DNA of 32,423 nt from a virus. The position numbers and the translations under genes are program-made. Location of the stretch: positions 1 to 32,423 of the IMG/VR virus record IMGVR_UViG_3300010297_000037; one strand, written 5' to 3'. A model generated the notes under the pieces. It saw only the letters and a program-made list of their open reading frames with translations, made no database searches and was not told where the DNA came from. Each line of letters begins with the position of its first letter. The first letter of the stretch is position 1. Below are positions 18,201 through 25,800 of this stretch, one piece after another.

Positions 18201-18324
18201 ACTAAAATCTAGAGTAAAAAATATCGAATATAATGCATACACATTTAATGGAGTTTCTGGATTAACTACTAGCACTATTTTAAAAAGAACTAATTCACTA
18301 AGGTTCTCTGATTATATTACATAA
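6247..18324 (+). CDS. Giant 4025-aa baseplate/tail protein in the gp7 position
   Basis: Position between gp6 and gp8 matches T4 gene 7 (baseplate wedge initiator, 1032 aa), but this protein is four times longer. The N-terminal ~300 residues (MSDKRIQFSNIVHNQLPSYV onward, with FKILFKSLYGEDVRII) probably anchor it in the wedge; the rest is a chain of β-rich modules. Seen in order: a 'DEVITY...RG' module (65-155); 'HGF' modules near 583-680, 842-928, 959-1040, 1693-1790, 1857-1935 and 2986-3080; 'GxGY' glycine repeats near 752-828, 1072-1182, 2098-2199, 3352-3485 and 3764-3837; a YHYH-type domain (GWAYDGNPIYGPYGY at 1268-1282 and PNGTYAYF after 1339); and a tandem ~80-aa duplication (2723-2805 and 2850-2929). 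No transmembrane segment or protease site is evident. It is likely a peripheral baseplate or fibre protein that faces the host. Homology to gp7 itself is inferred from position. Confidence 0.8.
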   Translation: MSDKRIQFSNIVHNQLPSYVKEEFPLVSEFLSQYYLSQEFQGAPIDLIQNIDTYIKVDQITSQAESTILFDDISSFDSTIFIDLFSTPTGTNGFPEKYGLLKINDEVITYTGKTFNSFTGCIRGFSGISSYTSQNKPDQLVFSKSESTEHSSGSTITNLSSLFLKEFLLKIKHQLTPGFENREFVDGLNDSLFIKQSKDFYRSKGTDQSFKILFKSLYGEDVRIIRPKEYLFRPSDAQFQITNDLVVESIEGNPEELENNTLYQNEYLNFTKAYAPITKVERIRSKEGKNYYKLSIDASYDRDIRVDGALYGEFKVHSQTKVIGEYNSNSTAIDVDSTVGFLNSGELSVVYNDGSIGVIKYTSKNINQFFGCTGITGIIKDSSTISVNTFASDENQNIKVRITSVLGGIDIVDDTFSQRKNNISDIKTLGVNSEDFVSNNWFFNISPTYSVEFISLVDDSDKTYRIITRENNIFKIGDTLKIKGSDNIEKNSFIVDIISNKSFNIKGQGNLSISDTYTIQKNILKTNSSTFPNISLFNANVQNIYKDKEKTLVASASLPYYGSQSLNISNKEILFSGNFVSNTFKITTNTDHGFYTGDSVYYTPEKIEYSYIDQNGITRIGIKVASNLFGGEFIVTGIDNGKFVENRIPPGEGIYFIKRIDPNTIKLALSRSDIFNSKFISIENSVTVNSNKIVYYNFNNKSLSSQKLLREISTPVNDGGVYITEPGFTGILINGVEILNYKSRDVVYAGPLTEIEVTSPGQGYDIINPPILSIEDRIGVGASGYCAVKGSLQEIRVVNTGFDYDEVPAIKITGGNGIGAKAFACMKLIDHQSIFNSEINSAQISLVNNTIGFSTYHKFRNAERVIYTTDSQRGVGGLSTDASYYVCVQSPTQLKLHKTLNDAVSGINTISFTSFGVGNHLLRSYNKKLVLGSVNIQNSGTGYENKKRTVSSTVSGINTSINQININTHDFKSGEIVKYSTSGTAIGGLTNNTEYYITVVDNDRFKLSQVGSEFQSKDFFYNTRQFLNFTSIGSGVHTFNYPEISVEVIGNVGGSVQFKAQVQPIFRGEILSVHLESGGTNYGSPDILNHNRKPTISLLRGFGAQVTPIVSNGRIIEVLVNSYGSGYNSPPNLDILGEGIGAVLTPIVENGELVEVKVIESGIGYSPNTTVVIITPSGSFAEFYPKIQIWNVNLFEKFLPIIKEDDGILSEGLNENYGLQYSHLYAPRKLREIVYSTDQKGNILYGRKDLRKLSNKEINSTDHSPIIGWAYDGNPIYGPYGYLTKQGGIVAQMKSGYRIDLKSNRPSLTNFPQGFFVEDYTHFSVSDETFLDEKNGRFCVTPEYPNGTYAYFATINNGLSDSSGVFAGFKKPVFPFFIGNEFKSKPNKFNFKKSSNQEDIDLNETKWSRNTSPYNLTENGISYNYLELPNNLNQTLETVFTSPGTIENIKIISGGSGYKVGDKIIFDNEETRGSNASAEVERILGKPVDTISIASTTVFNVEFHPSGNQGTFIAFAENPHNFINLDTINLSGFNTTSSLLEGSYKVGVATNTIALTSGIGSISVTGIVTYFSVAGNLKYPNIRENDVLGIGTEQVKVLNIDEKSSRIRVLRGINGTVGSSHSSSDILHEISRKLIINTGLTIQYDHKVNKEIYFNPIDSLGVGTVSGVGIGTTIVFSNPGVGITEIFIPTQSIYIPNHNLSTGDELIYSSNGGIPIGVSTNGISTSVSISDQSLLYVAKFDENLIGISTFRVGLGTAGTFVGLTSNTNTFGLLYFTNFGVGDYHSFKTTYNTLIGNISRNTVTVFTSQTHGLLNNDMVFVDVNPSIASTFVVRYDDYNKKLLLNPKDFISSGINTSTNTITINNHGFIKGQKIVHTSLSPSIGLNNNKEYYIVFVDNNNIRLTNSYFESVNPKPAVVGITSASDGTLSLINPPIDTYRSSSVIFDLSDSSLSYTQQSTNYPAFDLRFFKDSNLTEIYDSNADDNIFEVQKTGIVGVTSDAKVTLTINQQTPENLYFNLVPIYNGTLPENKKLISVDTDVTSNNAILVKSSIYNGRYNVIVGSSTSFTYTIPSVPEKDFYTSNQSILSYETTSKNTVGSISKIKMSNKGQNYYSLPKISDIDSIEGFGFVLEPVSRSIGKIKTTRIKDIGFNFPSDFTARPSIAIPQIIKVDPLSSLKSIEVVSFGRGYISAPKLLVLDGITEKVVPEIDLKLTLGNNKVEILKNSFALNDVTPTILPIQNSNGVGISSIKYESSTKEVIVNLAVGFSTANSFPFAINDKVLIENISVGVNSTGKGFNSENYNYKLFNITSVNANLGGFGSVTYSLDGFLNNSEIPGIFDSINSSGRIIASKYFPTFITNLEKSNYLVGEEVTTNSTKGRVENWDSKTNFVSVVSKNNFKVGEIIKGSASKTQGIVTEVNYFDAFFILSSSSRFVNGWKSSAGFLNDNIQRIQDSLYYQNFSYSLSSRVDFDTWDNTVSTLNHTSGFKKFSDYQLESNLSTETSNALVVNLPSDVTSVDVVSDIVEVINLNCAYDFDLVRENVLSGSERIFSDEIIFSNRILTDYAASIGNRVLSIDNISSQFNSNPRPTQFSEVYRFNIADIRAQKYITYIRDKRFTGERQLLITTTLRDDTGNGYLNQYARIESTYDMGSFDFVIDGTEGVLLFYPTKSSINDFDVTTLSYNINDNLSGIGSTNFGEIIDIKSNSILVSSGPTTIVSIANTYRSAKILVLIVSDNQQYEFDELTLIHDGTNVKFLEYGQLTTHSFDSHSSSGLGTYYPYLSGSDLKIDFTPNVGSVVTVNTIQVLFANTTSVGIGTYDMKHARLEGRSTSIASTSTPSPSIISEYPDAYDSAYFIVQVSDNTNNIHQISEVALIDDGTDVYITEYANVNTFSGLGTIGAQRTSSAVDLIFTPLPNIGVDVKVYLNALRYQDDEKDILSFVNSEIQTVYGTYEGSERDIKRAFNLTHKNDPIFERYFEGYNSSIVDIENDFIIIPNHFFVSGELVKYSTGIVGTENSIGIATTSFVGIGLTDKLPENIYIVKFSEDIIKFARTAEDALNIIPRTLDITSVGIGSEHRIVSTNQNAKVLLAIDNLIQSPVVSTAITTTLAINAFTTDDILYFSDANLFFDSDLIRIGDEIMRVEGVGIGSTNGIRVRRPWLGTVIAGYSTGSLVTKISGNYNIVDNVLNFAEAPYGNILLSSTTNPPDERDWVGISTGSFFQGRSFIRSGIINSIEETYSKNYIFNDVSSEFNGITKEFTLKSNGFNVSNIENKNALILINDIFQGPGLNYDYTLSESAGITSIRFTGTAASVSYDINNTSIPRGGVIVSVGSKEGFGYQPLVSAGGTATVSIAGTIESISIGNSGSGYRESVQVVNVGVKTSSIGIPNIEFIGTAIVSGGHVVSIAITNPGTGYTSSNPPYVVFDKPLSYSNIPLIYSSGSSGVGTQAKINIVVGQGSSIIDFEITNTGYRYGQNEVLTIPVGGTTGIPTTGISFNEFQISIQKTTKDKFSGWSIGELQVFDNFDSRFDGETSSFPLTVNGNLISIRSFKGSNINVQDTLLVFINDTIQEPGKGYVFLPGGSTLRFTEPPKIGDTSKILFYRGSGSVDVVDVDILETIKIGDELTIGYDPSLGQSPTLQEESRTVTSINSIDLVNTNPYFGSGITGDENMERPVKWCRQTEDKIINEQEVSKDRILYNAVINSLSYLIQPVGIESTVVYVDNIRPFFDQINENVQSLEFQKKVTFIPQESKVGASATAVVSIAGTITSIEVTNGGQGYLSLPLVTIQNSVGIGTTLSVNASAISSITSGNVTSIQIVNPGIGYTFTNPPIVLIEPPNTFNETNEVETYEGDFGYIVGIYTGSVGVASTALIFDFYISENSFLRDSSITGVTSISGIQTGYYFVTHNSSVGNSITSLDSSGFVVGIGTTFIDNVYQASAVSIAQTTVSGIGLTYVVRVTTSVQDYSSLVGINTYNFFGEYSWGKIQLKSRVKNIEYNAYTFNGVSGLTTSTILKRTNSLRFSDYIT

Positions 18325-18327
18325 ATA
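18320..18327 (+). promoter_or_regulatory. Late promoter box CATAAATA before gp8
   Basis: Overlaps the TAA stop of the giant gene (18322-18324) and lies 17 nt before the gp8 start. It would allow gp8 and downstream genes to be expressed independently of the 12-kb giant gene. Confidence 0.6.
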
Positions 18328-18344
18328 AATAAAAAATCTATAAA

Positions 18345-19886
18345 ATGGCAGCAATCATAACGGATCAAATTAGAATATTAAATGCAAAGAATTTTGTTGC
18401 TGGAGTGCAAACTTCAAGTAATTCTTATTATTCTTTTATTGGTCTACCAAATCCCACCGATATTCAAAGCGATTGGAACAATAATCCTCCAGCACCTAAA
18501 GACAACTTTGATGAGGAAAACAACTATTGGGATACTATGATTGCATTGAAAAAAATAAATGCAAGTGACATAAGACAAGTTGTACAAAAAAGATTTTGGT
18601 CTTCAGGTACAACTTTTGACATGTATCGCCACGACTACAGTAGATCAAATACTACTAAAGTCTCTGGTGCTACTAATTTATATTCATCGTCATATTATGT
18701 TCTGAATAGTGATTATAGAGTTTATATTTGTTTACAGAATGGAACAGATCCTGATAATTTTAGAGGGAGACCATCACTAGATGAACCTAGATTTACAGAT
18801 TTAGAACCAAGACCTGCAGGTACAAGTGGTGACGGTTATATTTGGAAATATCTTTATAGTATTAAACCAACTGATATTATTAAGTTTGAATCCACTGAAT
18901 TTATGCCAGTTCCTGATAACTGGGAAACAAGTACTGATAATGCAGAGGTAAGAAATAATGCTGTTGATGGATCTATTAAGATTGTAACTATTACTGATAG
19001 AGGTGTTGGTGTAGGAACAGCAAACAGAACTTATACAAAAGTTCCTATTCGTGGAGATGGTACTGGAGCAGATTGTACTATTGTTGTTAATAATGATCAA
19101 AAAGTAGAGTCAATCACAATATCAAATCAAGGTTCCGGATATACGTTTGGAAATGTTGATTTAGTTGCAGGAAATGTGCCTACAGGAACTACTAGACCAT
19201 CATTTAATGTAATTATTTCACCGAAAGGAGGTCATGGAGCAGATATTTATAGAGAACTTGGTGCATATAATGTTCTAATGTATTCTAGAATTGAAAATGA
19301 TATTCAAAATCCAGATTTTATTACTGGAAATAAATTTTCAAGAATTGGAATTGTAGAAAATCCAGCATTTAATGTAGGCATTTCCCCAGATAAGGCAAGT
19401 GCTGTTTATGCTCTTAAGTTAACTGGCATTGGTGTTGAGTCTGCAGTATATACTGCAGACTCATTTATTACTCAAACAATTTCTACTGGAACTACTGCTG
19501 TTGGTAGAGTTATTAGTTATGACCAAATTACAGGTGTACTAAAGTATTGGCAAGATAGATCTAATTCGGGATTTTCAACGGTTGGAGTTGCAATAACAAA
19601 TCCAACTTTTGGATTTGATCAGGTTGAATTTTCAAGTTCTATTGGTACAGGTGGAAGTCTTATAATTACTGGCGGATCAGCAAGTTTATCAATTGATACT
19701 ACATTTACAGGTATATCTACCGTGATAAATAATAGGACTTATTACCTTGGTCAATCTTTTACAAGTGGTCTTGCAAATCCAGAAGTAAAAAAACATTCTG
19801 GAAATATTATCTACGTAGATAATAGACCATCAATTACAAGGTCTCCAAATCAAAAAGAAGATATTAAAGTCATTTTGCAGTTCTAA
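18345..19886 (+). CDS. 8: Baseplate wedge protein gp8
   Basis: At 513 aa it is longer than T4 gp8 (334 aa). gp8 is a dimeric wedge protein that bridges gp7, gp10 and gp6. Recognised from the N-terminal region (NAKNFVAGVQTSSNSYYSFI; then WDTMIALKKINASDIRQVV), the segment SSSYYVLNSDYRVYICLQNG and the block DGYIWKYLYSIKPTDIIKF (about residues 164-182), which are typical of gp8 in T4-like marine phages. The extra length includes a glycine-rich insertion around residues 207-282 (ESITISNQGSGYTFG) of the same 'GxGY' type as in both giants and gp14. The gene is separated from the next by 6 nt. Confidence 0.88.
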   Translation: MAAIITDQIRILNAKNFVAGVQTSSNSYYSFIGLPNPTDIQSDWNNNPPAPKDNFDEENNYWDTMIALKKINASDIRQVVQKRFWSSGTTFDMYRHDYSRSNTTKVSGATNLYSSSYYVLNSDYRVYICLQNGTDPDNFRGRPSLDEPRFTDLEPRPAGTSGDGYIWKYLYSIKPTDIIKFESTEFMPVPDNWETSTDNAEVRNNAVDGSIKIVTITDRGVGVGTANRTYTKVPIRGDGTGADCTIVVNNDQKVESITISNQGSGYTFGNVDLVAGNVPTGTTRPSFNVIISPKGGHGADIYRELGAYNVLMYSRIENDIQNPDFITGNKFSRIGIVENPAFNVGISPDKASAVYALKLTGIGVESAVYTADSFITQTISTGTTAVGRVISYDQITGVLKYWQDRSNSGFSTVGVAITNPTFGFDQVEFSSSIGTGGSLIITGGSASLSIDTTFTGISTVINNRTYYLGQSFTSGLANPEVKKHSGNIIYVDNRPSITRSPNQKEDIKVILQF

Positions 19887-19892
19887 AAAATT

Positions 19893-22800
19893 ATGTCTCA
19901 GCAAACCAATCTCAATGTATCACCATATTTTGATGATTTTGACGCAAATAATGACTACCATAAAGTTCTTTTTAAACCAGGAGTTCCTGTTCAAGCAAGA
20001 GAATTAACAACTCTCCAATCAATTCTCCAAAACCAAATTGAAAAGTTTGGACAACACTTTTTTAAAGAAGGTGCTAAAGTAATACCAGGAAATACTTCAT
20101 ATACGCAATTATATTATTGTGTCCAACTTCAAAATACTTTTCTTGGAGTTCCAGTTTCTGCATACGCAGATCAACTTGTTGGAAGTAAAATTACAGGGCA
20201 AACTTCAGGAGTAAGTGCTATAGTAGATAAAGTCCTTCTTCCCCAAGATTCCGAAAGAGGTAACTTAACTCTTTATATTAATTATTTGAATTCAAGCACA
20301 CAGAATAATTCAACTCAACAATTTTCTGATGGAGAATCTTTAGTTTCAAATATTACAATTTCTTCAGGTCTTTTAGGAAATACATCAATTGCTTCTGGAC
20401 AACCTGTAGCAGTTACATTAGCGAATAATTCAACTGCTACAGGTTCTTCATTTAATATTACAAATGGTGTTTATTTTATTCGTGGGCAATTTGTAAGTGT
20501 AGATACTGAATCTTTAATTCTTGATCAGTATAACAACAGATCAAACTATAGAGTTGGTTTATTTGTAAATGAGCAGATTATTAATTCAGATATTGATGAG
20601 GCACTGAACGACAATTCTCAAGGTTTTAATAATTATGCGGCTCCGGGGGCAGATAGACTAAAAATATCAGCATCATTATTCAAGAAAAGTTTAAATGATT
20701 TTGATGATAATAATTTTATAGAATTAGCAACAATTAATGATGGAGTTTTAAGGTCACAAAAAAATACAACAGAATATAATCTTATTGCTGATGAACTTGC
20801 AAGAAGAACATATGATGAATCTGGAGATTACTTTATTAAACCATTTGATATCTCAGTAAAAGAGTCATTAAATAATAACTTAGGTAATCGTGGTATTTTT
20901 AATTCTGGACAATTTACATATGGTGGATTAAATCCCTCAGATGATTTGATAATATATCAAATATCTCCAGGCAAAGCAATCGTTAGAGGATATGAAGTAG
21001 AAACAATTAGCTCAATATTTTTAGATGTAGAAAAACCAAGAACAATTAAAACTTTAGAAAATCAATCAATTAATTATAGTACTGGACCAACATTCTTATT
21101 AAATAATGTTAAAGGATCTCCAATTATTGGAATTGGAAATACTTATGTTTTAAGTTTAAGAAGCGAAAGAGTAGGATCTTCAAATACAATTGCGCCAGGA
21201 AAGGAAATTGGTGTTGCTAGAGTTTATGATTTTAAATTGGAATCTGGATCTTACAGTACATCAAATGCTAACTTAAATGAGTGGAATATTTCTTTATATG
21301 ATATTCAAACCATCACAGAAATTACTTTGAATGAACCAATTACTTTAGCAGTTCCAACTTTTGTTGAAGGTGCAAATAGTGGTGCAAGTGGATTTATTAA
21401 AGATGCAGTTTCTGCAAATTCTCTCATAACTCTATATAATACAAAAGGCGTTTTTTTAAGAAATGAATCATTTATAATTGATGGAATAGATTCTGGGTAT
21501 GTTGCAATAGCAGTAACATCCTATGGAATTCCTGATATTAAATCAGTTTATGGTTTAGTAGGATCTGCATCAACATTTTCTGCAGATACAGTACAAAATA
21601 TAAAATTTAATGTTGGAATTGCAACAATCAGTCAATTTTCTGGTGGGATTAGTACAGTAGTAAGTCCAAATATTTCTTTCCCTGGAAATATTGTAAAAAA
21701 AGATAATATAATTTCTTATAGTGACACCTCACTATCAGATCCAGTTTTTGCGAAAGTTGTGAGTGTAGGTTCTACTACGATTACAATTACGGGAGTTTCT
21801 ACCGTAACAGGAATTTCTCAAGGAAAATTGCCAACTTCATTATTGCAAGTTACTGATTTTAAAATATTAACAACTAATTTAGAATCATCAACAGACAATA
21901 CATTATATACAAAACTTCCTAATAATAATATTTCTAACGTAGATTTAACTAATGCAAGTTTAACAATTAGAAAATCCTTTGTAGTCAATATTGAATCAAA
22001 TAAATTATCAATTCCTGTAAGTGCTGGACCTAATGAGTTTTTCTTACCTTTTGACGAAGAAAGATATTCATTATGTAGATCAAATGGATCTACTGAAGTT
22101 TTAACTTCGGATAGATTTTCTTTCATTGATGGTGGTAGGCAACTTGAAATTTACAATTTAGGTTCTAATGATACTGGTGCCACATTAACAACCACTCTAA
22201 GAAAAATTAAACCGAAAGCAAAAGCAAAAAGAAAGAATAGAGTTAATAGTATAATTATTAGTAAATCAAAATATGCCGGATCTGGTATTGGTGGAACTAC
22301 ATTGAATGATGGTCTTGAATTTGGAAATTATGCTTATGGGACAAGAGTTCAAGATAAAAATATTTCATTAAATGTTCCTGATATTATACAAATTCATGGT
22401 ATTTTTGAATCTTCAGATACTTCAGATCCTTCTGCATCAAAAATGACACTTTCATCAATTAATGGTACATCAGGAACCACTTCTGAATTAATTATTGGTG
22501 AAAAAATATTGGGTCAAAATGGAAGCACTCTTGGAATTGTTGCAGAAAAATTAACAAACAACGAAATATCATTCATTTATAAAAATCAAAATATATTTAA
22601 AGAAGGTGAAACTGTAACTTTTAGTGAATCTAATATTCAAGCAGTTATTACTACATTAGTTTCTAATAGTTTTGATATATCATCAAATTATACATTTTCA
22701 ATTGGACAAAGAGAAACTTTTTATGATTATGGATTTATTACTAGAAAATTAAATTCAGAAGAACCAAATAAAAAAATAAAAGTATATTTTTCTAATGGAT

Positions 22801-25800
22801 TTTATGATTCTGCAGATGATGGTGATATTACAACGGTAAACTCGTATAGTACTTTTAATTATTCTGATGAAATAATATCAATTAATGGAGTATCAAATTC
22901 TGATATTATTGATATAAGACCTAGGGTTTCTCCATATACAGTTTCTAAAAATTCTAGGTCACCATTTGAATTTTATGGAAAAACTTTTAATTCTTCCGGA
23001 AATTCATCGGAAAACATTCTTGCATCCGATGAATCAATTTTAACCAATTTTTCTTTTTATCTGGGGAGAATAGATTCAATTTATTTGTCTAAAGATGGAA
23101 ATTTTCAAGTTAAATATGGAACTCCTTCAGAAAAACCAGAAAAACCTGTTATAGTTGATGAATCTTTAGAAATTTCAACAATCACTCTTCCTCCATATCT
23201 ATATTCCACTTCTCAAGCAGAAATTAAATTTTTAGAACATAAAAGATATAGAATGGTTGATATAAAAAACCTCGAAAATAGAATTAAAAACTTAGAATAT
23301 TATACCGCATTATCTCTACTTGAATCAAATACAGAAAATCTTTTTGTTGCAGATTCAAGTGGATTGAATAGATTTAAATCCGGTTTTTTTGTTGATAATT
23401 TTACATCTATTTTAACACAAGAAAATAGTGTAGATATTAAAAATAGTATTGATATTAAAAATAAAGAATTAAGGCCAAGACATTATACAAATTCTATAGA
23501 TTTAATTCCAGGACCTGTTCAAAATATAGATACATCTACAGATTTAAATTTTTCCAATATTCAAGGGATTAACATTAGAAAAACTAATGACATTATTACA
23601 TTAGATTATTCGGAAGTTGAATGGTTAAAGCAATCATTTGCAACCAGAACGGAAAGTGTAACTCCATTTCTTGTAACTTTTTGGAAGGGAACTCTTGAGT
23701 TAACTCCAGCTTCAGATACTTGGGTTGATACAGTCAGAATTGAGGCAAAAATAACCAATACTGAAGGAAATTATGCAGAAACTCTTGCAATTGCATCAAG
23801 AACATTCGGTGTAGATCCTCAAACTGGTCTTTCTCCAGTTCTTTGGAATTCTTGGGTTCAAAATTGGACTGGACAACAAATTATTGAAGATACTCAAAAT
23901 ACTAAAAAAACTGCTACCTTTTTTAAAGATACAGCAAGACCAGGTGGTGGCGTGTGGGATCAATATGCCACTGTTTTGACTACTTCAAATACTATACGAG
24001 AATTTAAAGAAATTGGAATAGAAACTAGATTTGGAACACGAAATATAGTCTCTGAACAATTTGATTTTATTTCAAATGGAGATAGAATTGTAAGTAGAGA
24101 TATATCTTTTTATATGAGATCTAGAAATATTCAATTTCTTAATAAAGCACTAAAACCATTAACACAAGTTTATGCATTTTTTGATGGTGTCGATGTGACC
24201 AAATACTGTGTTCCAAAATTACTTGAAATTAATATGATTTCTGGGGTATTTGAAGTTGAAGAAACTGTAATTGGTAGGGTAAGAGCAACTGGTTTAGGTT
24301 TTGGTACTTATGATCCTGCAAAAATTAAATTTAGGGTTGCTCAGTCAAATCATAAAGAGGGTCCATATAATTCACCGACCACGACATTTTCACAAAATCC
24401 ATACACAAATCAAATTTTATCAGCAACTTATTCATCAACTTCAAATATTTTAAATATTGACACTTTTTCACTTGCAAACGAACCTCAAGGTTTATTCAGT
24501 GGATGGGTAGAAAGTGGAATGATGCTAACTGGAACTACTAGTGGCGCCCAAGCAACTATTACTAATGTAAGACTTATTTCTGACATATCATCAACTTTAA
24601 TTGGGAGTCTTTACATACCAAATCCAAATGTAAATATTCACCCAAAATTTGAAACAGGAACAAAAACATTGATATTTTTAAATAATGATTCAAACAATCT
24701 AAGTTCAGCAACAACAATATCGGAAGAAAAATTTATTTCTAATGGAATTATAGAAACAGTTCAAGAAAATATTGTTTCTATTAGAAATGCTCGTATTGAA
24801 TCTCTATCACTAACAGAGCAGAGAGAAACATTTAGGACTGTTGATACCCAGGTCATTCAAGGCAATACTATATCAAGAGAAACATTTAATTTAAATACTA
24901 TACCAGGATTAAGAGGTAGACCAGGTAATGTTGATGATCTCCAAAATAATTTTAAATCGAGATACGGAATTGATCCCTTAGCTCAATCATTTATGATTGA
25001 TGAATCAACTGGAATTTTCTTGACAAGATGTGATATTTTCTTCAGAACTAAAGATAATTTTGATATTCCAGTAATAATACAAATTAGAACTTTAGAAAAT
25101 GGTCTTCCTTCTCAAAAAATTATTCCATTTTCAGAAATTGTTTTAGATCCAAGTGAAGTTCAATTATCTAATGATGGATCAATTGCAACTCCTATATCTT
25201 TTAAATCTCCAGTATACTTGGAGGGTGGAAAAGAATATGCAATTTGTTTATTGTCAAACTCAACAAAATATAGTGTTTATATTTCTAGAGTTGGAGAAAC
25301 TGATCTACTGACCCAAACTCTTATTTCAAATCAACCTTATTTGGGATCTTTATTTAAATCTCAAAATGCTTCTACTTGGGAACCAAGTCAATGGGAAGAT
25401 CTTAAATTTACTCTTTATCGTGCAGATTTTATTGAATCTGGAACAGTTGAGTTTTATAGTCCTCAACTCACAGAGGGTAATCATCAAATCGCCCGATTAA
25501 TGCCAGATTCTCTCAACTTTAACTCTAAGAGAGTTAGAATAAGTTTAGCATCTACAATTAATGATTCTAACTTTATTATTGGAAATACTGTTTTACAAAG
25601 TGGAACAAATGCATCAGGAAACTATGTAGGAAATGCGGGAATTGCAACAGGTTCATTAAATATTATTAATGCTGGTATTGGATATACCCCATCTTCTGGT
25701 ATTGCAACTTTTTTTGGAATTAATTTACAAACAATTACTGGTAAGGGTAGAGATGCAACTGCTGCGATTACGATAAACAATGGAGTCGCAATTGGGGCAA

